Source: Undaria pinnatifida
Taxonomy: Eukaryota > Sar > Phaeophyceae > Laminariales > Alariaceae
Reading direction: 5' to 3'
NCBI GenBank assembly: GCA_012845835.1
Contig: JABAKD010000003.1
Location: 186,501-250,500 of the forward strand
DNA: 64,000 nucleotides
Below the pieces are notes generated by a model that saw nothing but the letters and a program-made list of their open reading frames with translations, searched no databases and was not told the origin of the DNA. How positions within the stretch are numbered: the stretch's first letter is position 1; the number at the start of each line of letters is the position of its first letter. Both the position numbers and the translations under genes were made by a program. Shown one piece after another: positions 27,228 through 39,700 of the stretch.

Positions 27228-27386
27228 CACTCGCCCGAGTGACTCGGTACCACACTGAAAAACCTTTTTAACCCATTTTCTTGGCGCAGCGTAGCTAACC
27301 GTTCCATTGCGGCTTCATACCGATAAAAACAGCGGCACGGAATCTTGAGACAGCAAAGGCAAAAGGGGGGTCACTCGCGCGGGTGC
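27228..27386 (+). mobile_element. MITE-E copy 1
   Basis: 159 bp between cactcgcccgagtgac and gtcactcgcgcgggtg. Its interior 'cgcagcgtagctaaccgttc' matches MITE-E copy 2 (32239-32412) in reverse orientation. Confidence 0.7.
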
Positions 27387-27469
27387 CCCCTACTGATAGC
27401 CATTGCAAAAGGAGGCCCCACAAGTGCCCCCCCCCCACCGTGCGTTGTTCGGCACACAGGTTCTTGTAT

Positions 27470-27727
27470 TTATCGTGGGCTCTGAGGATCACAATGCTCC
27501 CTCGCTTCCCTCCGTCTCATTCGAAACATTCGGACTCTAGCCGCCACTGCCGCCTTCCCCAACCCCAACCCTTCCTCGCCGAGGCCTCTTTCAAAGTCGA
27601 GCTCCTCTCCTTCCTCCCAACAGCAGTCACCACTAACGCCGAATCTTGGCGGGCCGAAAAAACCGTCGACGTTGCTCCGCCGCTGCTCGAATACCATTAA
27701 CGCCTCGCCGTCTGATTTTAACAATGC
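27470..27727 (-). CDS. Methyltransferase exon 4 (C-terminus)
   Basis: Acceptor cttgtgcgcag|GCA, phase 0. Peptide starts ALLKSDGEALMVFEQRRSNV and ends with ARVRMFRMRRREAREH, a short tail and a stop. Several decayed copies lie downstream between 25610 and 26620. Confidence 0.85.
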   Translation of the reverse strand, partial: ALLKSDGEALMVFEQRRSNVDGFFGPPRFGVSGDCCWEEGEELDFERGLGEEGLGLGKAAVAARVRMFRMRRREAREHCDPQSPR

Positions 27728-30700
27728 CTGCGCACAAGGAAAAACGGGGGGGGGGGGACGATTGTCATGCATGGCCGTAGTCTGTGAAGCCATAACTCTC
27801 GTATCCCTACAATGGCGGGACGGAGCACGTTGGGTTCTCAAATACGAGACAGGAATTATTAACTCGTGCGGGGGGGGTGGGGGGGGGGCGTACTCATTTG
27901 TTGCTTGCCTTAAGTCATTTGACCGTTGAACACGCATCCCTTTTGAGACGGAGCACCGTTGCTACGCCTAATAGAGACACCTCCAACATTTGGGCGCTCA
28001 TTGCGCTTCTTCCATATACTACAAAGAAACTGTTTGCTTGCCCTACCTCGCTAACTCGGGGGGGGGGGGGGGGGGTGCCTTAAGTCATTTGACCATTGAC
28101 CACACGTATCCCCTCGACACGGAGCACCGTTCCTACATCTCATAGAGACAGCTTCAACATTGGGGCGCGCGTCGTTTTTACCCCACATGGCACAAGCAAG
28201 TTTTTGCTTAGAGGCAGGGGTTTGGGTGTTGGGCCGAGTGTGCAACAAGCACCACTGCATGATGATGAAAGGATAGGGTGTAGCTGCAGTTGCGTCGAAA
28301 AAGTCCGGGCTCAAGGCCAACCGTCGGCAAACATTCCCGCGAACATTTCCTTTAATTTCAGGGAAAACTTCTTCATTTACGAGAGAAACGCTTCTTTCAT
28401 ACCAGGGACCGGTATACAATACCACGGCGTATGCACACCGTCGAGGATTAGGATTGCGAGCTCCGAGCAGTGTCGCCCCCGAGACAGTGAATCCTCGGCA
28501 AGAGCTATTAGCTATTAGCTGGCATGTTCAGGAGCAGCGTTGCCCCGGGCCGCAGCACGAGCCATTGGCGGGCATTTTTTCGGAGCGGCAGCCATGTTGG
28601 AAGCTGGACGCCAAGTGCGACAAGCTAAAGACCAACGAAAGCTTGAAAGCGAGCGAACAGTCGTAACAGAGCTACCGAAGAGTACAGCGTGCGACTGGAC
28701 AACGTTTACACGTATATATATATAATAGTAGGGTGTTTGCGAAATGAAAATATTGGTTAGGGAAAAAACATGCGATAAAAACGTGCAAAACCAACGCACA
28801 TTTGTGACTGCAATTTCCCCAGACGCGCCAGGCGAACTTGACCGCCATATATCGGGATACCGCCTTATATGGGGATACCGCCTTATTGGGAGACCCCTAC
28901 TGTACTTGGTACTGCTCTACCCTACGACAGGTGGCACTTTTGGGCGAAAACGTTTTCGCGGGATTTTCATAAGGGATACATGCATGTAACGAAGTACCAG
29001 CACATGATATGTGATACTTCCAACGACGTCATTATTGTTGTATCTTTGTATTTTTTGTATATTTTCCACGATATAAAATACGAGTCACTTCATTTCATTT
29101 CACCGCGTCTGACGCGTGGTGTTTGGTGTGCGTGCATATGATGTGTCGTCTTCACATTATTGGATAACAGATATACATACCTCCGAACTGACCTTGAACG
29201 ACCGTTCGCTATGTGTTTTCCCCACACCGCAAAAACGTATACTTATATATACAACTCTATACAAGATTGACCCGAGGACCAACACCCGAACGGGTAGGGT
29301 GGACCGCAACTGGACCAAGTCCGGCGGAAGGCTGTTTTCTCATGGCCTGGGGCTTTGTTAGTGGGTGACCTTGCGCAAGTTACACACTACCCGGAGGCAG
29401 GTGGCTATCTTCACCGTACCTGATGCCCAGAAATCAAGTCGGGTCGACATACTCACGCATCCGTATACAACGAACGGCAGCTTGCGCTGCTGGAGTAGTA
29501 ACGGAGACCGCCGGTAGGGACAGCTCGCGCTGCATGTCGTTACCACGGGAACTAAAGGATACGCCAGCTAGCGCTGGATCGCGAATACAACCGAGTTAAA
29601 TCGATTCGCAGCATGTTTCAAAATACGTGGAAGCGTAGTGGGCTTAAGCTTGGTTTTTCCCCAAATCCGCCGGAGGACAACAAAATAAATAAACAAATAA
29701 AGTAAATCTGAATGGCGTGGCTCCTTAACCCAATTTCGTCGGAATGTCGTTCTTTTTTAGGAACGCGAATGTTTCGGAACATATACCTAAGCCACGGCTT
29801 TTTGTTCATCGGGTTGCACATATCACCACTTCTCGAAATCAGTTTTTGGGTGGGGTGTCAAGCTCCTCAAGCCAAGAACCTTGTAGAAAGAAAAAAGGGT
29901 GGAGCCATCCCACGGCCAAACGTTTCTTTCCGACCGGTTGCAAGTGCGGACTATCGGCTATTAATAGTAAGTCAACCGTCCCGAGTAGATTTGTTTTAGG
30001 ACTCGCGCATAGAAACGCCGATCGGTTAGCGCGAACCAACCGTCTTCGAAGATATGTTTGGGGTGAGACCTTGAGCTAGCTCCTCATGTCAGGAGCTCAG
30101 AAAAATCTTAGAACCTGCTGCACCCCTATCGTGAGACGACTTCCTATTCCTAACTCTACCGTAGTATGTGTCAGCGGGGGACCGACCCACCTTGATCATG
30201 AACGCCATGGCGTCCCAAAGGTCCTTCAGGTAGACCACGTCGGCCGCCACCACCAGATCAAAAAGGTCATCGTCGTCAATACAACTGCCGCCATCAAACG
30301 CCTGCGGAACACGAGCATCTCCGCCGAAGCCATCAGCAACACCACCAGCAACGCCGCCATCAATGCCACCAGCAATGTCTCCGTCAACGCCACCGGCAGG
30401 GTTACCAACAACCCACCCCCTTCCTCGCTCTCTCCGGTCCTCGTCGAGCCATCGCACTAAGTCCTCTTTATCGTTAGAAAAAAGGAGTTCCTTCGCTCTC
30501 CAGCTCCCCTGCAAGCTACCGCCGCCGCCTTCACCGCTGCCGTTGTCACCGCCACCGCCGCCGCTGCCGCTGCCGCCGCCACCGCTGCCGCCATTACCGC
30601 TACTGCTACCATCACCACTACCACTCCTGATACCGGTACCGCTACCACTAAGGCTATCACTGAGGCTACCGCTACCGCCACCGATATCTGCGCCGCTTCC

Positions 30701-33700
30701 ACTAGTAGTACCTGTACCGTTACCAGGAATGCTATCAGAACCAGCACCGGGGCCGCTACCGGGAACGCGATTAGAACCACCACCACTACTGCCACCGGCA
30801 TCGGTACCACTAATACTTCCGGTCCGGCTACTACTTCTGAAAACATTACCGCAAGCATTACCACTGCTGCTGCTACCATCACCACCAATGCTACCACCGC
30901 CGCAGCCGCCATGATCTTCTTTTTCTCTGTCTGGGAGGGGAGGGGGGGGGAACGGCTCTACCGACGCCCTCCCCGTGTCTCCGCTCGCGGGGTGTGGAGG
31001 ACGGTTTTCGCTACCACTTGGAAGAGGCCGGCGCTCAAGGCCCGGGGCGTTTCCGCGAGCGTTAGCGTGGAGCGTGGGGAGAAGCTTGGACTGGTCTGTG
31101 AGCACAACATGAGCACCGAGCCTCGCCGCTACCTGCGGGGGTCGGGTTGGGAGCGGGGGCTGGGTTAGGGCGTCATATGTTACCCTCTCAACAAGTTATA
31201 CACATGTGTTCAGGCTCATCGGCTCAGGTTGCACCGCATTTATGTTTGTGTTGAAGCTCGTTGGCTCAGGTTGCCCCGCATTTATTTTGTGTAACGTATC
31301 TACGAGACACGAACGCCGCTACCTGGGGGGGGGTACGGGCGGGAATGGGGCCGCGTGACGGTGTCAGATGCACCCCAACAACACTTTTCGATCCTCCTCA
31401 GGTTTTTAACATCCGCGTTTCCGGAGGAAAACCTGTATTGCTTGGAATCAGCGCGGGGGTAATGTTGCAGCTTTTATGTAGGGCGGAGGTCATATTCTCG
31501 ACATGTGTTGAAGAAAGCTCATTGGCTCAGGTTGCGCCGCCTTTATTTGTGTAACGCATCTACCAGATGCTTGCTTGCGCCAGAGTCATCCCACGGGTCG
31601 GGCTGCAGCAGATTCTAAAAAAGTTTCTTGAGCTCCTAACACGAGGAGCAGCTCAACATATCTCACTGCCCGAAACACAACTTCTGAACCGCAGTCGCTC
31701 GTTCAACCCGGCCACCACTTCAGTGCTCTAGTCCTCAAGATGCTCTAAATAGTCCTAACACCCAAAAAAACACTCGAGAACAAAACTCTCAAGACTAACC
31801 TAACCGGCAGTTGCTCGCTTGATGAGCTCAAACGGCCAGAAAAAAGATTAGCTAACCCAAAATACTGCAACCCCCACCGGGGATTGACTCGCCTGACGGT
31901 GAGGGTTGGGGTGGGAGTGTGGCACGCCGCGATTGAGGAAGGCGTTTCCGCCGGACCGGGCTTCCTCGACGGAGGAGCCAACCCAATGAAACGCGCTACT
32001 ACTACCGATGTAGCGGTCGACGCGCGCTACGATGGAGGCAGCATTTTTCGTCCGAAATATTTTCTGAACGACGGGGCATTAACCAGAAATCGTCGCAAAA
32101 AAAAAAAAATAATACGACATTTTTTTCAGCATGATTTTCGTTGTGTACACTTAGACCATGGGATTTTTTAATCCGGCTAGACCAATGGTGCGGTAGCGGT
32201 GTTATATTGTTTTGGGACCTTGTTTTTCAGAGGCTCGGTGTCACTCGCGCCAGTGACCCCCCCCCCCCTGTTCCTTGACGTCACAGGCTTTCGTGCTGTT
32301 TTAACATAATTCTCGGTATTCACACGAAAAGGGGATGGTTAGCTACGCTGCACCAAAAACATCGCCGAGGAACGTGCTTTTGTCAGTGAGGTATAGAGTC
32401 ACTCGCGCGAGCATGCATGGTATGAAAGCTCGGACCCGGTGGTGGAAATTGAGGGTATAATACTACAATACCGTAGCCTTGATCGGGTAGCAGTTTTAGT
32501 TTTCTCCAAAATCAGTTCTTGGGTTAAGACAGGTCTTAAGCTACGAAACTAAGAAACCTCAGAAAAAAGAGTGGTACTGGTAGCAGCTTTTTCTTTTCTC
32601 CACAATCAGTTTTCGGGTTAAGACAAGTCTTAAGCTACGAAAGTAACAAACCTCGGAAAAAAAAGTGGCACCGGTAGCAGTCTTATTTTTCTCCGAAATC
32701 AGTTTTTGGGTTAAGACAGGTCTTAAGCTACGAAAGTAAGAAACCTTAGAAAAAAAGTGGTACTGGTGGCAGTTTTTCTCTTCTCAACAATCAGTTTTCG
32801 GGTTAAGACAGGTCTTAAGCTACGAAAGTAACAAACCTCGGGAAAAAAAGTGGCACTGGTAACAGTTTATTTTTCTCCAAAATCAGTTTTTGGTTTAAGA
32901 CAGGTCTTAAGCTACGAAAGCAAAAAAAAACAGAGAAAAAAAAAGCGGTACTGGTAACACCTCTATCGTAGCCCGCGTCGGTGAGTCATCCCACGGCAGG
33001 AGCGCAGAGGAAATTTCAGAGCTTCTAACACGAGGAGCTCAACACCCTACCCGGATCATGACTTCGAAGGGATTCGTTCGTGCGCGAAACCCGACCCACG
33101 TTTTCCATGCGCTAGTCCTAACACAACAATAACTCGTCAACTTACCATGCTAACCGAAAATGCCACCCTCGAAGAGCTCAACCGGTCAGAAACGTTTGGG
33201 CCAGAAGGTCCAAATGCTAACGCGGGATGACTCAGATGCAACCATTTTTTTTTTCTCAAGACTCCTTAACACGAGGAGCTCCACGGCATCTTTTTTTGGG
33301 CGAAAAAACACCATTTTTTTTAATCTGAATCGCCGAGGCTCCTTAAAACCTAATATCGCCGAAAAAGTGTCATTCGATTTTTTCCTTGAAACTTTTTTAC
33401 GCTCTATATCTATACCTGGGCCCTGAGATATTTTTCAATCGGGTGTTTTGCACTTTTTTTTTAATTTTTCTCAAAATCAGTTACTTGGGGCGGTGTACAG
33501 AAGCCGGTCGCCCCTGTGGCGTATCAGGTCATCCTCGAGCCTGGTATGGGTCAGTTTCGTGAGTTCGAATCCCCCCGAGTGCATACTCGCATAAATTCGT
33601 GGGGACTTTTAATTGCGTGCACCAATTGATTTGCGCACAAAACGCGAGAGCGTGAGTTAGCAACACTCGATGAAAAATCGACGAGCAGTGGAATTGCTGA

Positions 33701-36700
33701 ACGTGCGCGATAAAAATTGAAGGCAAGAAACGGGGGGGAGAAGGGACGACACCTGTGACCACGGCTGGTCCAGAAGCTGGAAGGTAGGTGTGTGTGAAAA
33801 ACAAAACAAAACAAAACAAAACAAAACAAAAAACTACTCATGCGAGGACCCTCAGGAAAATACGGGAGCACCTCTATCGGAGTATGTGTCCTACACCTAA
33901 CCCAGCAACTGCTTTCCAGAAAAGCGAAAGTGCAACCCGATTAACAATCCCACGGCCTAGGTGTTAAAGAAACACACATTCAAAAACAATGTTGAGAGTA
34001 TGAACCTTGGGTTCAAGTCTAAGTTCATGCGCAGTCTACTTGAGCATGTTAACGTTGTCCCGTTGTCCCGGTAGTCTACCGGACAAAACGGGCATTGTCG
34101 TTACAGCTCGGGAGTACTGACCTGCTAGGACCGGTGACGCCCAAGCAAGGCGATCGGAGGATACGCCTACATGGCAAAGCATACCTACCGACCATCACAG
34201 CAGGTTAAGAGCAGCCTCCTACAAACAAGAATTCACACATTCCGACGGTTTTGGGCTAAGGAGCCCCCGCCATTCAGCAGAATTTTCGCCGAAAAAAAGG
34301 GTAGCTTTGTCTGTAAAACGCAAGAGAGCAAAGGAACAGAAACAAAGTGATGTTTATGGTGTTTGATAGAGGGAACGAACCACGTTTGTGTCCAGTCGGG
34401 GTCGCAGGGGATTTTATTGAAAAAATTGAAAAAACGTCAGCTGTGAGTACGACTGATTGAATGGTTGAAACTCAAATTTGCAAAGCTGCGTGGTGCGTTA
34501 GGTCTGTTTGTCACTTATGATATGGTGTTTGTGAATTAAACCTGGTTGTTAATACGACACAGCTTCACAAAATTTACGGAAGGTCGTTCGCGCGTGTTCT
34601 ATATTTTGTCGCAGGGGGTTGTGGAAATAGGTAAACGAGACCCCCAGGACCAGCCTCGAGTGCAGCTCGTCGCGCGCAGGCTAGCAAGGGCACACCGAGC
34701 GCAAGCGAATTGGGGCTCTTGCTGATAACGTGGGCAGACATGAGGTGGCCCCTGGATTGGCCAGCCAAGCCAGGCCTTTGAGTATTTTCTTATTCCCTAC
34801 CTGCTATCGTAGCACGCGTCCATTCCCGTCACCCACAAAAGGGTGTAGCAAAACAAAGTGCCCCCTCTATCTCAGCACGGGGCACCAAGAAGAGGTACTG
34901 TCTACAGAGAAGTTTTGCGGGTACAAGACAGAAGTAAAATAAAAAATAGAAGAAAGGAAAAGGCAAGTGCTAAGAAATAAGGTGAAAGAGGGGAAGCACT
35001 TAGAGATATACGGGGGGTTAAGGGAAGATACTGGAATGAAAACGTATCTGCATGGCCCAATGGACTACGCGAACAAGCTAAATATGCGATTTTGGGTAGG
35101 GGACCTGGTCCTACCAGAAAGAAGAGATATACCAGTAGTCGGGAGGAGGACGTGGCTATAAATATGTGCCCGTATGGCACGGCACTAGAGAGTAGGAATA
35201 AATGGTAGGAGAATGTGCAATGCACAAGGAGGAACGGGATGCGTTAGAGGAGGAGATGAGAAAATTAGACGTGTGTGACACGGAAAAATTTGGTAGACTA
35301 GAGAGTAGCGAGAAAATAATCGCTATCCTTGGAGATACATGGTGGCCGCAGACGGCGAAACAGGACGGGGATAGGATAAGCAAACAGTTTCTACGTAGTA
35401 CATGGAAGAAGCGTAATGAGCGCCCAAAGGTTGGCGGTGTCTCTATTAGGAGTAGGAACGTGCCCCGTCTCGAAAGGGATACGTGGTCAATGGTCAAATG
35501 ACTAAGGCAAGCAACAAATGAGTACGCCCCCCCCCCCCCCACCATTACACAGTCAGGGTTAGGATTGTTCCACTCACGATGCCGGCGAGGCCCGTACCCG
35601 CACCCAGCTCGATCACCCGCCTTCCGCATAATCGAAACCCGTAGGCCCGATCGAGGTAGTGGGCGAGGAGAACTTCGGCGTCCCAGACGACGGAGCCCAC
35701 GTCAGCTACGTCCTGCGGCCGCCGAGTTTAGTGGGTGCACACAACGGAAGGCGGAGAGTACACGTTGGTTGCTTATCATAGTCATTTGACAATCGGCCAC
35801 GCATCCAGTTCGAGAAGGGGGGGGGGGGGGGTGCACTCATTTCAAGCACAGCCGTGGTCGTATGACCGTGCACCCTCGCATCCCAACAATGCCGGGACGG
35901 AGCACGTCGGGGTGTCATCGACGACCAGGCAGGCACCGCATGCACCAAGCGCGAAGCTCCGTACAGTGCTCGGCGAGTCGTATGAAGGGTGAGCTTCATC
36001 CAGCTAAGAACCACAAGTGAGGCGGACTTCGTGCGTTATTTCTCGCATATGGATGACAGGGCTCGAATTCATTATTCTTCTTTCGACTGGAGCAGGGGCT
36101 ACAAGCATCCTGTCGTCGCAGGGTTCTGCGGAGGCACACCATGGAAGGCGGTGGGAGAGAGGGAGTGAGGGGGAGAACAGCCTACATGGAGTACGGACAC
36201 TGCTTACTCTTTTTGTGGGGGCACATTGTGGGACGCAGAGGGAGGGGAAGGGTTACAGGATAGGGGGGGGGGGCATCGTTCATTCTCTTGCATTATAGTT
36301 CCTTGTGGACGTTGTGAAGGTACACCGTGGGTGGCGGGAGGGTAGGGGGGGGGGGGGGGGTGTACTCATTTCATACATAGCCGTAGCCATTGGCCCTCGC
36401 ATCCCTACAATGGCGGAGGGAGGTGCTCATTTGTTGCTTGCCTTAGTTACTTGACCATGGGAGGCGGGAGGGGGGGGGGTACTCATTTCATGCATAGCCA
36501 TCTAGACCCTCGCATCCCGACAATGCCTGAACGGAGCGCATCTGATGTTCACCGACCAGGCAGATATCGCGTGCACCAAGCGCGAAACGCCGTGGGATGT
36601 TCGGCGAGTCGCATGAGCGGTGAGCTCCTACTAAGAGCCACTTGTGAGGCGTACTTGCACACCTTGTGCGTACTTTCTTGCATATCGGATGACAGCTTCG

Positions 36701-39700
36701 AAAAAATGAATTTGCTTGATGGTGCGATCACTGCCAGAGAGGGCAATGGGGATACTATGTAACTGCCTCGTGGGTGCCTTACCATATGCACACTACGTGG
36801 TATCATCTCCCTTGCGCGGAGTTAAGGCTCTCCACTCAGCACAATATGATTTAACCCGATCACCATCTCGGTTACGGCCAGTCCGAACGAGGAATTTATA
36901 TGAAAAAAAAAAAGAGGAAGAGTCTTCGCTTTTGGGTAAAAAACGCAGGTTCATTCCAAACGACAACTAACAATATCTGGAAAAGACAAACAAACTGAAA
37001 ATGATCGGTCATCCACGCTAAACCTCGCGGTGGAACTTGACATACAAATTCAACCGTCACGGCACACCAACTCCCGGCGAATGCACCCAACGACACAGTT
37101 CAATACACCCAACTCGCACACCCGAGGCATCTCTGAGAGTAGGCAGTGCTCGTGGTCCATCCCGCTTCCCCGGGCGTGTTCTAGAAGTTGTGTTTTGGTG
37201 ACGGTTGTTCGTCGGCAGCCGTTGAATTACGTTCGTGGGCACCCTCATCGAAAGTATATATATCGCCACAGTCACGCCCTGGCCCTCGTTCCTTGCATAG
37301 CCACCGCATGGTCATACCCTACACATATATGCTGGCTTCGAGAGCAGACAAGCCCAGTGGCAGTCCCGCGCACTACTCCACCCACTGTGCGCTTGCGAAC
37401 GGGTCATGCCATGTTCCTCTTCGCGCTGTTTATCCCATATTTCGATAATTTTACCCCCATTTCGATAAAGTTAAACGGTTTTTGATTTAAAAAAACTGTC
37501 ATGGATAATGTGTGATACCCTGGCACGGTGGTTTGACAGGCTGTGCCGTCGACGCTGGTCGAGGTGATGGCACGGTGCGAGAGGATAGCCTGGAAGACAA
37601 AGTGCTTCCGAGATGTAGAGAAGATGTTGAATAGTACAACGGTGGCGCTTAATTTAGCCAATACACACAGATATAAACCGCAGAGTTGCAGGAGCCCAGA
37701 CGACGGCTGCTTCCCAGGGATGACCAGGACAGCTATGATCCGGAAAGATCTACAAGAGAGAGCCACACGAGAGAGTGAGCTACCTGGATATCACGCGGAG
37801 AATCCTGCGGAAGTAATTCCTCCGCACACATACGTACGTTACACTCGAACCGACACATATGAGATCTACGATACACAAGAGCAGTGCTACTGAACATTGA
37901 CTCATAATGGCTATGTGCTAACATTTCCATAACACCCCCCCTCAATGGAAGTTGCTCTAACTCGTACCAAACTAATGATTAGTTCAAGCAAGTATTTTCG
38001 TTTCATGCGTTTCAACCACTAAAGTACCACGTGATGTTTCAGTCCCAAACGTGCAACAATACATTCATGCGCTTGCTAAAGAGTACCTGCTACTGCACAA
38101 ACCAGACTCCCATTACTTCCAATCTTACATGGCTCGCTCAAACAGGACAGATTCAATACAGACACACAAGCACATAACACGACTAATTGAACTGGCTGTT
38201 GATGAACTGGCTGTTGATGAACTGGCTGTTGATGAACTGGTTGTTGATGAAGTCGTTCACGTTGAGGTTGCTGATGATGTCCAGCAGGTTCCTGAAGCGA
38301 TGCTTGTTCAGGTGCTTTGTGCCGATGTCGGCAGGGGTGATGTCGGTCGGGATGTAGTGGATGGAGATCCTTCCCTCCGACACGAGCTCTCGGAAGAAGA
38401 AGCGCAGCGGGATGTGCTTCGTCCTCGAGCTGAAGGAGCGGTTTCCCAGCGCGTGCAGCGTCGCTGTGTTGTCGCAGTACAACGGCACTTTCGCAAAGTC
38501 CTTGACGAACCCTAGTTCAGACAGCATGTTCGAGCAGAACACTGCTTCCTTCATCGCCAAAGCCGACGCGACCAGCTCCGCCTCCATGGTCGACATGGCA
38601 GTCAGACCTTGTAGCCCCGACTTGAAGCCAATCGGCGCATCGCACAGCATCGACAAGTAGCATGAGGTTGACTTTCTGTTGTCCGGGCTGTTGGCCCAGT
38701 TGGAGTCCGAAAATACTGCAAGCTTGAAGCCTCCCCTCTCGTACGTAATGCTGAAGTCGGTTATCCCCGCGAGGTAGCGAAGAGTGTGCTTCGCCGCCAC
38801 CATGTGGACCTTGCTGAGTTTCACCATCGGGCGAGCCAGTTGACCAATGGCATACATGATGTCGTACCTTAACACTTGGGAAACATACATCAGGCACCCC
38901 ACGATGCCCTGATAGCGCTTTTTTTCTTCCTCGTCCAGCAGAGTCCCGTCAGGCTGCTGGTTGGAGAGTTCGGGACCGTACCCTGGCGCGTTGGTCGGCT
39001 TGCATTCCCACATTCCGAACATCTCCAGGATGGACTTGGATTAAGCCTCTTGAAAGATTGTGAGAGTGCCACGCTCAAGGTCTCTCTATATCTCCATGCC
39101 CAAGACGAGCGACACCGCTCCCATGTCGGTCATCTTGAAACGCTGCTTCAACTTCCCTTTCACCATCGCCATGGCGTCAGAGTTGTTGCTGGCCAGAAGG
39201 AGATCGTCCACGTAGAGGGTCAAGTAGATCCGAACACCGTCGTGATCGTACAAGAAGACACACGTGTCGGACTGAAGCGGAACGAAGCCGATCTCGACAA
39301 GGGCGGGATCGATGGTGTTGAACCAGTTCCCGGGGCTTTGGGCCAGCCCGAAGAGGCTCTTCTCTAACTGCATCACTAGCTCACCTCCATTCTTGTCCTT
39401 GACCTCGAAGCCAGGCGGCTGCTCGACGAACACCAACTCCTGGATATCCGCGTACAGGAGGGCAGTGAGACGTCCATCTGGTGCAGAAGCAGGCCGAAGT
39501 GCACGGCTATGCAGCATATGATCCGCACGCTCTGAATCATGCACACCGGGGCGTATATTCTGCCAGAGTCAAGGCCAGGAACTTGATCCAACCTTGAGCC
39601 ACTACACGAGCCTTGAAGGAGCCGTCCGCCTTGCGCCTGAACACCCATTTCGAATTGATTCGCTTCCGTCCAGCGGGAACGGCAGAGCGCGGAACAAGCT

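Larger units (their letters stand above)
32019..32979 (+). mobile_element. MITE-A copy 7 with nested insertion and amplified right half
   Basis: Left part with terminus gacgcgcgctacgat runs 32019-32180. MITE-E copy 2 then interrupts it. The right half (gtagcagt...ttctccaaaatcagtt...ttaagctacgaaa...) occurs about five times in tandem (32484-32957) before the terminus cctctatcgtagcccgcgtc. Confidence 0.75.

Noticed and set aside
30363..30914. Pro/Leu-rich + strand ORF (183 codons) opposite the methyltransferase exon
   Set aside because: Shadow of the triplet-repeat tract; the minus strand carries the conserved domain and splice sites.
33503..33590. tRNA gene
   Set aside because: B box present but the cloverleaf arms do not pair well and the segment continues into a repeated body with (AAAAC)n tail, so SINE head is the better call.
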